Shown in pieces: positions 1 through 8,001 of a stretch of DNA of 35,309 nt (the stretch's first letter is position 1; each line of letters starts with the position of its first letter). The position numbers and the translations under genes are program-made. The stretch is from positions 1 through 35,309 of the forward strand of contig JBBQWS010000035.1 of assembly GCA_038210415.1 (NCBI GenBank). The letters run 5' to 3'. This DNA is from JBBQWS01 sp038210415 (GTDB taxonomy: Bacteria > Actinomycetota > Actinomycetes > Prado026). Under the pieces are notes generated by a model that made no database searches, was not told the origin of the DNA, and saw nothing but the letters and a program-made list of their open reading frames with translations.

Positions 1-74
1 GTGCCTACTTGCTCAAGAGTGAGTTCGATCAGGCCGACCTCGTAGATACGGTCCGTCGCTTGGTCGGCCGATGA
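1..74 (+). CDS. C-terminal end of a receiver-domain protein, probably CheA-like hybrid kinase (partial)
   Basis: Only the last 23 codons are in the window, in the frame beginning at base 3; they read AYLLKSEFDQADLVDTVRRL followed by VGR and a TGA at 72-74. The Leu-Lys-Ser followed by an acidic/Phe segment and a final amphipathic helix is typical of the end of a REC domain (the conserved Lys and alpha-5), and the KSxFDQxxLLDTVxRL style is what I know from CheA-type hybrid kinases. The stop overlaps the ATG at 71 of the next gene (ATGA), so the two are probably translationally coupled parts of one signalling operon. Whether a kinase lies upstream cannot be seen. Confidence 0.6.
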   Translation, partial: AYLLKSEFDQADLVDTVRRLVGR

Positions 75-88
75 GGGAAGGATCAGTC

Positions 89-1063
89 GTGGACCATTCG
101 CAGCCGCTGCGGGTTGTGATCGCCGACGACAGTCCCACGCTTCGCAAGATCGTGAGCTCGGTGCTGATGCGCGACGGGTTCGAGATCGTGACGGCCGAGG
201 ACGGTGTCGAGGCGGTGCAGACCGTGTTCGCGACCCAGCCGGACGCGATCATCCTCGATGTCCAGATGCCCCGGGTCTCCGGCTACGTCGCCGCGCGGCT
301 GCTCAAGGACGACTGGATGACCTCGGACATCCCCGTGATCCTGCTGACCTCTCTCGACGCCGCGACCGACCGCTACTGGGGGGCGCTCGTCGGCGCTGAC
401 AAGTTCCTGTCCAAGGACTTCGAGGCGCCGCAGCTCGTCGCCGCGGTGCGCTCGGTGATCCAGGACGCCGACCGCGCGCGCGGGGGCCGTCCCCGGCTCG
501 TCCCGGACCCGGTCACCCTGGCCGACGACGACGTCTACGCCCGGATCGGCGACCTGCTCGACCGCAAGCTGTTCGAGGCCCAGGTGCACTCCGAGGTGAC
601 GACGATCGCCTCCGAGGTCTTCGGCTTCGAGGAGACCGTGGCCGCCGTCCTCATGGTGCTCGGCCGGGTCGTCGACTACGACCTCGCCGCAGTCCTGATG
701 CTCGACGACCGCTCGACGTACGTCACCCTCAACAAGGACACCTCGCACCAGCAGTACAGCGAGTTCTTCTCCGCCATCGCGGGCGCTGCCGGGCAGGTGA
801 CGGGACAGTACGTCGACGTCGTCGACCTGATCCCGCGGATCGCGGACCGCGACGGCATGCTCGGCATGGAGGACGAGGGCGGCATGTCCACCTTCTTGTC
901 GATGCCGCTGAAGGCCCGCGGCAAAGTGATCGGCGTACTGGCCTTGTCGAGCGCGACGAAGAACGCGTTCGGCGAGACCTCCCTGAGCACCCTGAGGCTC
1001 GTGGAGAACCCCGCAGCCCTGGTCATCGAGAACGCCCGGCTGTCCGGCGGCGTCCCGGGCTGA
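89..1063 (+). CDS. Response regulator with REC and GAF domains
   Basis: Cytoplasmic signalling protein of about 324 residues. Residues 7-125 form a CheY-like receiver: acidic pair D13-D14, phospho-acceptor D57 in ILDVQMP, a Thr in ILLTS and the conserved Lys in FLSKD. Residues about 160-315 resemble a GAF sensor domain, with VLGRVVDYDLAAVLMLDD and the closing MPLKARGKVIGVLALSS strand pattern. There is no DNA-binding or catalytic output domain, so the output is probably a protein partner. Two starts are possible: ATG at 71, overlapping the upstream stop, or GTG at 89, which has GGGAAGGA at a proper distance. I prefer GTG 89. Context with the upstream receiver suggests a chemosensory-like phosphorelay; the ligand of the GAF domain is unknown. 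Confidence 0.85.
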   Translation: MDHSQPLRVVIADDSPTLRKIVSSVLMRDGFEIVTAEDGVEAVQTVFATQPDAIILDVQMPRVSGYVAARLLKDDWMTSDIPVILLTSLDAATDRYWGALVGADKFLSKDFEAPQLVAAVRSVIQDADRARGGRPRLVPDPVTLADDDVYARIGDLLDRKLFEAQVHSEVTTIASEVFGFEETVAAVLMVLGRVVDYDLAAVLMLDDRSTYVTLNKDTSHQQYSEFFSAIAGAAGQVTGQYVDVVDLIPRIADRDGMLGMEDEGGMSTFLSMPLKARGKVIGVLALSSATKNAFGETSLSTLRLVENPAALVIENARLSGGVPG

Positions 1064-1100
1064 TCCGGCCCGGTTGATCCAGCACGGCTAGAGTGAGGGC

Positions 1101-1607
1101 GTGCCCACCGTCGCCGAGTTCAGGGCTGCGGCCGGCCAGTTCGCCACCGGAGTTTCCGTAGTGACGACCCGGTTCGAGGGCAACGACCACGCGATGACGG
1201 CGAACTCGTTCGCGTCCGTCTCACTAGATCCCCTGCTGGTGCTGGTCTGCGTCGACAAAGGCACCCGCTTTCACGAGGCGATCCTCGCGGCGGGCCGCTG
1301 GGTGGTGTCCGTGCTGCCGGCTGAGGCCCGTGAGTCCGCCGTGTGGTTCGCGACGAAGGGGCGTCCGCTGGTCGGACAGCTCGACCACGCGCCACACCAC
1401 CACCGCTCCGGCGACGGGGTCGCCGTGCTCGAAGGCGCCCTCTCGGTGCTGGAGTGCGTCACCTGGGCCGAGTACGACGGCGGGGACCACACGATCGTGG
1501 TCGGGCGGGTGGTGGCCATCTCGCTGCCGAATCCCGACGCCGACGCGCTGGGCTACTTCCGTGGCGGCTATGCGACCCTGGGCAGCGTCATCGACAGGGC
1601 TCCCTGA
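1101..1607 (+). CDS. Flavin reductase-like domain protein (HpaC/DIM6 family)
   Basis: A 168-residue protein covering one FMN-binding split-barrel domain. The N-terminal FATGVSVVTTRFEG, then HAMTANSFASVSLDPLLVLV and FHEAI follow the flavin reductase family (short-chain NAD(P)H:flavin oxidoreductases that feed reduced flavin to monooxygenases, or flavin-binding proteins of unknown role). The C-terminal GGDHTIVVGRVV is also conserved in the family. Start is GTG 1101: TAGAGT at 1089-1094 sits six bases upstream, so the message may be leaderless; no good -35 is visible. No monooxygenase partner is adjacent, so its substrate pathway cannot be named. Confidence 0.88.
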   Translation: MPTVAEFRAAAGQFATGVSVVTTRFEGNDHAMTANSFASVSLDPLLVLVCVDKGTRFHEAILAAGRWVVSVLPAEARESAVWFATKGRPLVGQLDHAPHHHRSGDGVAVLEGALSVLECVTWAEYDGGDHTIVVGRVVAISLPNPDADALGYFRGGYATLGSVIDRAP

Positions 1608-1680
1608 CCCGGTCGCTTACGATGAGGGGGTAACCGTCCCGCCTTTCCAGGCGAAGCCGACCCGAGAGCCAGCCGATCCT

Positions 1681-3399
1681 GTGAACGTCAACCTCCCCAA
1701 ACCCGCCCTGCTCGCCGGTGCGGCCGCTCTGGGTGCAGTCGTCCTCTGGGCGCTGTTGTACGTCCTCGCCGGCAGCGGCGTCCCGCACGGCACCACGGTG
1801 CTCGGGCACGACATCGGCGGACTTCCCCCGGAGCAGGCGCAGGCACGGCTTGCGACCGCGGTCGGGACCAAGGCGACGGTCCCGATCACCGTCACGGCGG
1901 GGAGCAGCCAGACCACCGTCGACCCGGTCAAGGCAGGCTTGGCGTTCGACGCCGCCGCGACCGTCCGCAACGCCGGGACGCGCAGCCTGAACCCGTTCAG
2001 CCTGATCGGCTCGCTGTTCGGCGGGTCACAGGTGGCGCCGGTGGTCAAGGTCGACGCGGCGCGGCTCGACGTGGCCGTCGCTGCGGTCGGCACCTCGGTC
2101 GACAAGCCCGGACGCGAGGGCGGCATCAGCTTCGCCGGGGGTCGTGCGACAGCGATCGAGCCGTCCGCCGGCACCGGGATCGACCGGGCCAAGGCGGCCG
2201 AATCCCTTCGCTCGGTGTTCCTGCGAGCCACCACGGTCAAGCTCGCGACCACCGCTCTTCCACCCACGGTGAGCGCCGACGAGGTGGCCCGGGCGCTGGC
2301 CGACTTCGCTCGTCCCGCGGTGTCGGGACCCGTCCGACTGTCGGTGGCCACCGTGAACGTGCCGGTCGTCCCCAGCACGTTCACGCCGTACCTGGCGATG
2401 AAACCGGACCAGGGCAAGCTGGTGCCGACCCTGAACGGCGTCGGTCTCAAGCGCGCCCTCGCCCGGCCCCTCGCGGGGGTCGAACGGCCGGCGGTCGACG
2501 CGAAGTTCTCGCTCTCCGGCGGATCGCCCAGCGTGGTGGCGTCGCAGTCCGGGCTCGCGGTGCCGGCCGATCAGCTTGCCGCCGCCTTCCTCGCCGCGCT
2601 GCCCAGGACCTCCGACCGGGTCGCGATCGTCAAGCTGGCCGAAGTCCAGCCGAAGCTCACCACGGCGCGGGCCAACACCCTTGGTATCAAGGAGAAGGTC
2701 GCCAGCTTCACGACCTACTACCCGTACGCCGCGTACCGGCTGCAGAACATCCATCGCGCCGCGACGTTGATCGACGGGACGGTCCTGCTGCCGGGCGAGG
2801 TCTTCAGCCTGAACAAGATCGTGGGCGAGCGCACCGCTGCTAACGGGTTCGCCATCGGGTTCATCATCAACAACGGCAAGTTCGAGAAGGACTACGGCGG
2901 CGGCACGTCGCAGGTGGCGACCACGACGTTCAACGCCGCGTTCTTCGCCGGTCTGAAGATCGTGACCCACAAGGCGCACAGCCTCTACATCAGCCGGTAC
3001 CCGGCCGGGCGCGAGGCAACCGTCGCCTGGCCGTCGGTCGACCTGCAGTTCCAGAACGACTCCGGTCACGCGATCATCGTCGACTCGTCGTTCACCGACT
3101 CGTCGGTCACCGTGACGATCTGGGGCACGAAGGTCTGGGGCATCGACTCGGTGAGCAGCGCGCGGTACAACCCGCGGCCGTACCCCACGGTCTACGACGC
3201 GACGGCCAGCTGCATCCCCAGTGCGGGCCTCAACGGCTTCGACATCGATGTCACGCGGGTGTTCAAGCGTGGCGCGACCGTGGTGAAGTCCGAGAAGTTC
3301 CACACCCACTACCAGCCCACCGAGCTGATCTACTGCCGCGCCAAGCCGGGTCCCTCGCCGAGCCCCAGCGGGTCGCCGTCGCCGAGCCCGACCCGCTAG
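1681..3399 (+). CDS. VanW family protein with peptidoglycan-binding domain
   Basis: About 572 residues. An N-terminal membrane anchor (LLAGAAALGAVVLWALLYVL) is followed by an extracytoplasmic region with a PG_binding_4-like segment (VLGHDIGGLPPEQAQARL and again further on) and, around residues 345-480, a VanW domain: FTTYYPYAAYRLQNIHRAA, LLPGEVFSLNKIVGERT, DYGGGTSQVATTTFNAAFFA and the AGREATVAWPSVDLQFQNDS strands. The last 20 residues are Pro/Ser-rich (PSPSPSGSPSPSP), probably a disordered wall-proximal tail. VanW proteins are cell-envelope proteins of unresolved biochemical role; glycopeptide resistance should not be inferred. The open frame extends upstream to 1330 but overlaps the flavin reductase gene; GTG 1681 directly before the membrane segment is the likely start, with only a weak GAGAG ribosome site. 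Confidence 0.85.
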   Translation: MNVNLPKPALLAGAAALGAVVLWALLYVLAGSGVPHGTTVLGHDIGGLPPEQAQARLATAVGTKATVPITVTAGSSQTTVDPVKAGLAFDAAATVRNAGTRSLNPFSLIGSLFGGSQVAPVVKVDAARLDVAVAAVGTSVDKPGREGGISFAGGRATAIEPSAGTGIDRAKAAESLRSVFLRATTVKLATTALPPTVSADEVARALADFARPAVSGPVRLSVATVNVPVVPSTFTPYLAMKPDQGKLVPTLNGVGLKRALARPLAGVERPAVDAKFSLSGGSPSVVASQSGLAVPADQLAAAFLAALPRTSDRVAIVKLAEVQPKLTTARANTLGIKEKVASFTTYYPYAAYRLQNIHRAATLIDGTVLLPGEVFSLNKIVGERTAANGFAIGFIINNGKFEKDYGGGTSQVATTTFNAAFFAGLKIVTHKAHSLYISRYPAGREATVAWPSVDLQFQNDSGHAIIVDSSFTDSSVTVTIWGTKVWGIDSVSSARYNPRPYPTVYDATASCIPSAGLNGFDIDVTRVFKRGATVVKSEKFHTHYQPTELIYCRAKPGPSPSPSGSPSPSPTR

Positions 3400-3478
3400 C
3401 GAGGCAGGGTCGGCTTCACCCGGAGACTCTCGCAGAGGCGGCCTGGGCGCTTCCTGGTCTGACCGCACCCCGGCCGCT

Positions 3479-3518
3479 GTGGAAGATCGGTGCTACTGGA
3501 GCGACAGCGATCTTCCAC
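3479..3518. terminator. Intergenic hairpin between convergent vanW-type gene and pgi
   Basis: GTGGAAGATCG at 3479-3489 and CGATCTTCCAC at 3508-3518 are a perfect 11-bp inverted repeat around an 18-base loop. It sits 80 bases after the VanW gene and 11 bases beyond the pgi stop, where a bidirectional terminator would be expected. There is no T-run on either side. Confidence 0.6.
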
Positions 3519-3529
3519 GGGATCCGCGC

Positions 3530-5170
3530 TCAAGCGCGGCGGCCCGCCCGCAGCCGCGTGGCCAACGCTGCCGTCGACGAGTCGAGCCCGCTCAGGTCAG
3601 GGTCCGCCGCCGCGGTGAGCACCGGAGCGAGCTGGTTCGCCATCACCTTGCCGAGCTCGACGCCCCACTGGTCGAACGAGTTGATCCCCCAGACGACGCC
3701 CTGGGTCAGGGTCCGGTGCTCATACAGCGCAACCAGCTGGCCGAGCACGGACGGTGTCAGCCGCTCCGCGAGCAGGACGTTCGAGGGTCGGTTCCCGGGC
3801 ATCACCTTCTGCGGCACGAGGGCCGGGTCGACGCCTTCGGCCGCGACCTCCTCCGCGGTCTTGCCGAACGCCAGTGCCGCGGGCTGGGCGAGCAGGTTGG
3901 AGCTGAAGAGGTCGTGCATGCCGTCGACGTCGTGCAGGGGCGCGGCGAAGCCGATGAAGTCGGCCGGCACGGTGCGCGTGCCCTGGTGCAGCAGCTGGTA
4001 AAAGGCGTGCTGGCCGTTCGTGCCCGGCTCGCCCCAGACGACTTCGCCGGTCTGGTACGTCACTGCTGCACCGTCGCGGCGTACCGACTTGCCGTTGCTC
4101 TCCATGCAGAGCTGCTGGAGGTAGGCGGGGAACCGGGAGAGGTACTGGCTGTACGGCAGGACGGCCTGGCTCGAGGTGCCGAGGAAGTTGATGTTCCACA
4201 CCGAGATCAGGCCCAGCAGCACCGGGACGTTCTGCTCCAGCGGCACGGTGCGCAGGTGCTCGTCGACCATGTGGAACCCGGCCAGCAGCTGGGCGTACTG
4301 CTCGCGTCCGATGGCGACCATCAGCGACAAGCCGATCGCGCCGTCGAACGAGTAGCGCCCGCCGACCCAGTCCCAGAAGCCGAACATGTTGGTCGGGTCG
4401 ATGCCGAACGCGGCGACCCGGTCGGCCTGGGTCGAGACGGCCACGAAGTGGCGGGCCACGGCGGGTGAGCCCGGGCCGGCCTCGCCGAGACCGGCCAGCA
4501 GCCAGGTGCGCGCCGCGGTCGCGTTCGCCAGCGTCTCCTGGGTCGAGAACGTCTTGGAGCACACGATGAACAAGGTGCTCGCCGGGTCGAGCCCGGCCAA
4601 CGCCTCCGTGACGTCGGTGGGGTCGACGTTCGAGACGAACCGGAACGTGAGGTCACGGTCGGAGTAGTCGCGCAGGGCTTGGTAGGCCATCGCCGGGCCG
4701 AGGTCGGAGCCGCCGATGCCGATGTTGACGACTGCCCGGATCCGTTGCCCGGTATGGCCTTTCCACTCGCCTGAGCGCACGCGGTCGGCGAAGTCGCCCA
4801 TCCGGTCGAGCACGGCGTGGACGTCCGCGACGACGTCCTGGCCGTCCACGACGAGGGTCGCGTCGGCCGCCAGCCGTAGCGCTGTGTGCAGCACCGCGCG
4901 GTCCTCCGAGGTGTTGATGTGCTCGCCCGCGAACATGGCGTCGACGCGTTCGGGCAGCCCGGCAGCCCTGGCCAGCGCGGTGAGCAGCCCGACAGTCTCG
5001 GCGGTGAGCCGGTTCTTGGAGTAGTCGAGGTACAGGTCGCCGACGGTCGCGGTGAGGCTGGTGCCGCGACCCGGATCGGCGTCGAAGTGCTGGCGCAGGG
5101 TCGTGCCCGCGATCGCGTCCCGGTGCGCGGCCAGCGCCGCCCACTCGGGCGTCTGGTCGATCGACCGCAT
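3530..5170 (-). CDS. pgi: Glucose-6-phosphate isomerase
   Basis: 546 residues, the usual length for the bacterial enzyme that interconverts glucose-6-phosphate and fructose-6-phosphate in the cytoplasm. Family signatures are visible: NIGIGGSDLGPAMAYQAL for phosphosugar binding, FSTQETLANA, the EPGTNGQHAFYQLLHQGT block that carries the catalytic His, and VWGINSFDQWGVELGK near the C terminus. The ATG overlaps the stop of gnd by one base (TGATG), so it is the second gene of a gnd-pgi operon. Translation coupling is likely. The pairing joins glycolysis to the oxidative pentose-phosphate pathway. Nothing unusual was seen in the active-site motifs. Confidence 0.97.
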   Translation of the reverse strand: MRSIDQTPEWAALAAHRDAIAGTTLRQHFDADPGRGTSLTATVGDLYLDYSKNRLTAETVGLLTALARAAGLPERVDAMFAGEHINTSEDRAVLHTALRLAADATLVVDGQDVVADVHAVLDRMGDFADRVRSGEWKGHTGQRIRAVVNIGIGGSDLGPAMAYQALRDYSDRDLTFRFVSNVDPTDVTEALAGLDPASTLFIVCSKTFSTQETLANATAARTWLLAGLGEAGPGSPAVARHFVAVSTQADRVAAFGIDPTNMFGFWDWVGGRYSFDGAIGLSLMVAIGREQYAQLLAGFHMVDEHLRTVPLEQNVPVLLGLISVWNINFLGTSSQAVLPYSQYLSRFPAYLQQLCMESNGKSVRRDGAAVTYQTGEVVWGEPGTNGQHAFYQLLHQGTRTVPADFIGFAAPLHDVDGMHDLFSSNLLAQPAALAFGKTAEEVAAEGVDPALVPQKVMPGNRPSNVLLAERLTPSVLGQLVALYEHRTLTQGVVWGINSFDQWGVELGKVMANQLAPVLTAAADPDLSGLDSSTAALATRLRAGRRA

Positions 5171-6195
5171 CAGCTGCGCTCCCCGTCGGTCTTCTCGTGG
5201 TGACCGCCGAACTCCTTGCGCATCGCCGAGAGCACCTTGTCTGCGTACAACGCGTTGCCACGGGACGAGAACCGCTCGTACAGCGCGGTGGTGATGACGT
5301 GGGCGGGGACGCCTTCGTCGACGGCGGCCAGGACGGTCCAGCGACCCTCACCGGAGTCGGACACCTTGCCGCCGAACGACTTGAGCTCGGGGTCCTCGTG
5401 CAGAGCCTTCGCGGTGAGGTCGAGCAGCCACGACGCGACGACGCTGCCGCGGCGCCAGACCTCTGCGATCGCAGGGATGTCGAGGGTGTACCGGTAGTAC
5501 TGCGGTTCGCGCAGGGGGGTCGTCTCGGCGTCGCCGCTGCGGGACTCGTTGCCGATGTCGGCGTGCCGCAGGATGGCCAGGCCCTCGGCGTATGCCGCCA
5601 TGAGGCCGTACTCGATGCCGTTGTGCACCATCTTCACGAAGTGCCCGGCGCCGTTGGGGCCGCAGTGGAGCCAGCCGTTCTCGGGTGCGGTGATGTCACC
5701 GGTGAGGCCAGGCGTACGTTCGGCCGAACCCGCGCCAGGCGCCAGCGACGCGAAGATCGGCCCCAGGTGCGCGACAGCCTCCTGGTCGCCCCCGACCATC
5801 AGGCAGTAGCCGCGGTCGAGCCCGAAGACGCCTCCGCTCGTGCCGACGTCGACGTAGTGGATCCCCGCCTCGCGCAGCACTGCTGCCTTGTCGATGTCGT
5901 CGCGGTAGTAGCTGTTGCCCCCGTCGATGATGATGTCGCCGGCGCCGAGCAGCGCGGCGAGCTGGTCGACCGTCGAGCCGGTGAACGCAGCGGGCACCAT
6001 GACCCAGGCCGTCCTGGGTCCGGTGAGCTTGGCGACGAAGTCCTCCAGCGAGCTGGCGCCCACCGCGCCCTCGGCCGCGAGCGCAGCGACCGAGTCAGCA
6101 TTCACGTCGAACACGACGCACTCGTGGCCCGCACGCATGAGGCGGCGCACCATGTTGGCGCCCATCCGGCCGAGACCGACCATTCCCAGCTGCAT
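5170..6195 (-). CDS. gnd: 6-phosphogluconate dehydrogenase, decarboxylating (short form)
   Basis: 341 residues. The N-terminal GLGRMGANMVRRLMRAGH is a Rossmann nucleotide-binding loop. DGGNSYYRDD, DVGTSGGVFGLDRGYCLMVG and the GAGHFVKMVHNGIEYG block, which includes the catalytic Lys, identify the decarboxylating enzyme that makes ribulose-5-phosphate. The protein is shorter than the 470-residue E. coli type and lacks its extended C-terminal domain, as in the short GndA-like class, which is often NAD-preferring; cofactor preference here is inferred only. Start ATG 6195 has GAGGGG about nine bases upstream. It leads the gnd-pgi operon; its 5' region carries two copies of the dispersed repeat. 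Confidence 0.93.
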   Translation of the reverse strand: MQLGMVGLGRMGANMVRRLMRAGHECVVFDVNADSVAALAAEGAVGASSLEDFVAKLTGPRTAWVMVPAAFTGSTVDQLAALLGAGDIIIDGGNSYYRDDIDKAAVLREAGIHYVDVGTSGGVFGLDRGYCLMVGGDQEAVAHLGPIFASLAPGAGSAERTPGLTGDITAPENGWLHCGPNGAGHFVKMVHNGIEYGLMAAYAEGLAILRHADIGNESRSGDAETTPLREPQYYRYTLDIPAIAEVWRRGSVVASWLLDLTAKALHEDPELKSFGGKVSDSGEGRWTVLAAVDEGVPAHVITTALYERFSSRGNALYADKVLSAMRKEFGGHHEKTDGERS

Positions 6196-6264
6196 CTTCG
6201 TGACCCCTCGTCCGGTTGGCTGCGGCGCGCGTGCTGCTGCGGTCGCCCTTCATGCGCGCGCCCA

Positions 6265-6321
6265 TCCTCCCGCATGAAGGGACCCCTCATGCCACTAGAC
6301 CGCGCTTTGGCGCCCCTCATC
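6265..6321 (-). repeat. Dispersed intergenic repeat, copy 1
   Basis: Read on the minus strand it contains CTAGTGGC, then ATGAGGGG, TCCC and TTCATGCGG. The core at 6272-6292 is an almost perfect 21-bp palindrome: GCATGA and TCATGC arms around a GGG-A-CCC centre. A half copy of the same motif (GCCCTTCATGCG) lies at about 6244-6255. It is located between the gnd start and the GNAT gene end. Confidence 0.75.
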
Positions 6322-6355
6322 CCTCGCGCGTCGCCACCCGACGTAGCCGTACATT

Positions 6356-6406
6356 CCCCGCCACAGGGGTCCCCTCATGCCACTAGACCGAGAATTGGCT
6401 CCCCCG
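6356..6406 (-). repeat. Dispersed intergenic repeat, copy 2
   Basis: Same orientation as copy 1, 84 bases further on. It shares CTAGTGGCATGAGGGG exactly with copy 1 and continues ACCCCTGTGGCGGGG; the part before CTAG reads GGAGCCAATTCTCGGT, related to GGCGCCAAAGCGCGGT of copy 1. The 6196-6514 gap between gnd and the GNAT gene holds copies 1, 2 and the start of copy 3; otherwise I see no gene in it. Confidence 0.75.
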
Positions 6407-6497
6407 TCGTGACTCCCGACCGGGCTGACTGCACGGCCGAGCCGGCAGCCTAGGTCGAGCCGAAACGGCCGAGGTCTCGCCGCGACGAGATCGACAG

Positions 6498-6548
6498 GGG
6501 ATTGCCAGCGCGTTCTAGTGGCAACAGGGGACCCTTGTCGCGGAGGGG
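6498..6548 (+). repeat. Dispersed intergenic repeat, copy 3 (overlaps 3' end of GNAT gene)
   Basis: Plus-strand copy with GCCAGCGCGTT, CTAGTGGCAACAGGGG and ACCCTTGTCGCGG. It is the most diverged in the ATG position. The CTAG tetranucleotide supplies the TAG stop of the GNAT gene on the minus strand, so its last residues are translated from the repeat. Confidence 0.7.
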
Positions 6549-7549
6549 GGGGAGCGGTACTGGTACCAGTGGTGGTCGACGAAGCCGGCCGACCGGTAGA
6601 GGGCGAGGGCGGGCGCATTCGCGGGCGAGACCTGCAGGTAGCAGCACTCGCCCCCCCGGTCGACCGCCCAGCGGGCCAGGGCGCGCAGCGCGACCCCGGC
6701 CAGCCCCTGCCGTCGAGCACCCGGGTCGACCTCTACGGCCGTCACGCCGAGCCAGCCCTCGTCGAGGGAGCCCCGCGCGATGGCCAGGACCGAGCCGTCG
6801 GTCGAACGGACCGACCCGAACCCCAGCTGCCGGCCGCGTTCGACGACAGCCTTCGCGTGTGGGGGCAGCGCCCCGCCTCGGTAGTGGTAGGCGGCCAGCC
6901 ATGCACCGTCGGGCAGCGGGTCGACCCGAACCGTCGTACCGGCAGCCACCGCCGAGACCGGTCGGGCCAGCACTGGACCGAGGTCAGCGACCAGCACCAA
7001 TGCGCCGTCGCCGCCGGACCACCCTCGTGCGTCGAGCTCGGCATCGACCTCGTCGGCATACGGCAGCGGGACCTGGAAACGCGGCGGCAGGCCGCGGTCG
7101 GTGTACCAAGCCGCGACCGCGTCCACCGCTGCCCCGAGCGGCAGGCCCGGGTCGCCGACGGGGAGCGCCGAGTTGGCCCGCCCCGTGAAGCCGCCCGCAG
7201 CTCGGAGCAGCCACTCGCCCACCGCGCCGTTCTCCAGCCCCAGCCAGGCCTGCGCCGCTATCCGCTCGAGCTCGGGTGTGCCTGTCGCCAGGGCGCGCAC
7301 TGCCCCAGCCCGTCCGGTGACAGACACCGACGGCGGGGGGACGAGGCGGGCGGCGACGATCGAGCCCGGGACGATGGTCACGGCCGAACCGTCGGCACGG
7401 CGCACCACGACAGCATCGTCGTCGGTCCGCTCGAGCAGGCCGAGCGCGTCCGAGAAGAGCGGGCGGCCGTCCGTGGAGCCCACGACTCGGCGTACCGACA
7501 CCCGTCGGCCGGTGCGGGACAGGGCCGGGAACGAGCTGCTGGACGACAC
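6515..7549 (-). CDS. GNAT family N-acetyltransferase, Rv0428c-like
   Basis: About 344 residues. Residues 15-75 form a small beta-rich domain (RRVSVRRVVGSTDGRPLFSD, then VTIVPGSIVAARLV), like the SH3-like N-terminal domain of the cg3035/Rv0428c family. The C-terminal GNAT domain has VTAVEVDPGARRQGLAGVAL (motif A, acetyl-CoA pyrophosphate loop of the R/QxxGxG/A type) and LQVSPANAPALALYRSAGF (motif B). The acetyl acceptor is not known. An ATG at 7582 is in frame, but GTG 7549 has AAGGAG six bases upstream and is preferred. The final residues, ATRVPCCH, are encoded within repeat copy 3. It is divergent from the ferredoxin gene. Confidence 0.85.
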   Translation of the reverse strand: MSSSSSFPALSRTGRRVSVRRVVGSTDGRPLFSDALGLLERTDDDAVVVRRADGSAVTIVPGSIVAARLVPPPSVSVTGRAGAVRALATGTPELERIAAQAWLGLENGAVGEWLLRAAGGFTGRANSALPVGDPGLPLGAAVDAVAAWYTDRGLPPRFQVPLPYADEVDAELDARGWSGGDGALVLVADLGPVLARPVSAVAAGTTVRVDPLPDGAWLAAYHYRGGALPPHAKAVVERGRQLGFGSVRSTDGSVLAIARGSLDEGWLGVTAVEVDPGARRQGLAGVALRALARWAVDRGGECCYLQVSPANAPALALYRSAGFVDHHWYQYRSPPSATRVPCCH

Positions 7550-7660
7550 GCGTGGCTCCTTCGGACGACCCCGGGCAGACATCACTTCACGGACCCGAGA
7601 TACTAGGGGTCTGAACGTGGCCCCGAGGAAAGCCTCAGGGTCTAAGCGAGGAGGAACCGG

Positions 7661-7987
7661 GTGACCTACGTCATCGCCCTGCCCTGTGTCGACCTGCTCG
7701 ACCGGGCATGCATCGAGGAATGCCCCGTCGACTGCATCTACGAGGGCGAGCGGATGCTGTACATCCACCCCGACGAGTGCGTCGACTGTGGAGCGTGCGA
7801 GCCGGTCTGCCCCGTGGAGGCGATCTTCTACGAGGACGACGTTCCTGAGCAGTGGAAGGACTTCTACAAGGCCAACGTCGAGTTCTTCGACGACCTCGGC
7901 TCGCCGGGCGGTGCGGCCAAGATGGGCAAGATCGAGAAGGACCACCCGCTCGTCGCCGCCCTGCCTCCTCAGGTCACCGAGCACTGA
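7661..7987 (+). CDS. fdxA: 7Fe ferredoxin
   Basis: 108 residues. Two clusters of cysteines bind [3Fe-4S] and [4Fe-4S] centres: the first is CIEECPVDC preceded by CVDLLDRA, and the second is CVDCGACEPVCP. The C-terminal acidic extension with WKDFYKANVEFF is characteristic of the actinobacterial seven-iron ferredoxin (FdxC/FdxA type), a soluble low-potential electron carrier. GTG 7661 is preceded by GAGGAGGAA at a good distance. dapC follows after a 14-base gap, the same fdx-dapC order as in M. tuberculosis Rv1177-Rv1178. The functional reason for that pairing is not known. Confidence 0.95.
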   Translation: MTYVIALPCVDLLDRACIEECPVDCIYEGERMLYIHPDECVDCGACEPVCPVEAIFYEDDVPEQWKDFYKANVEFFDDLGSPGGAAKMGKIEKDHPLVAALPPQVTEH

Positions 7988-8001
7988 GCCGCACCGGTCC
8001 G

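Noticed and set aside
1330..1680. Upstream extension of the VanW frame
   Set aside because: It overlaps the flavin reductase gene and has no family-like residues; the membrane anchor begins just after GTG 1681.
2026..3468. 480-codon minus-strand frame opposite the VanW gene
   Set aside because: No domain pattern, Arg/Gly/Asp-rich composition typical of shadow frames, and the plus strand has clear VanW motifs.
3479..4468. 329-codon plus-strand frame antisense to pgi
   Set aside because: Shadow of pgi; begins inside the intergenic hairpin and lacks any recognisable domain.
7600..7655. Possible riboswitch in the ferredoxin leader (short imperfect hairpin with CCCGAGG and CCTCAGGG)
   Set aside because: A single short stem with a bulge; no conserved riboswitch core seen and the leader is too short.
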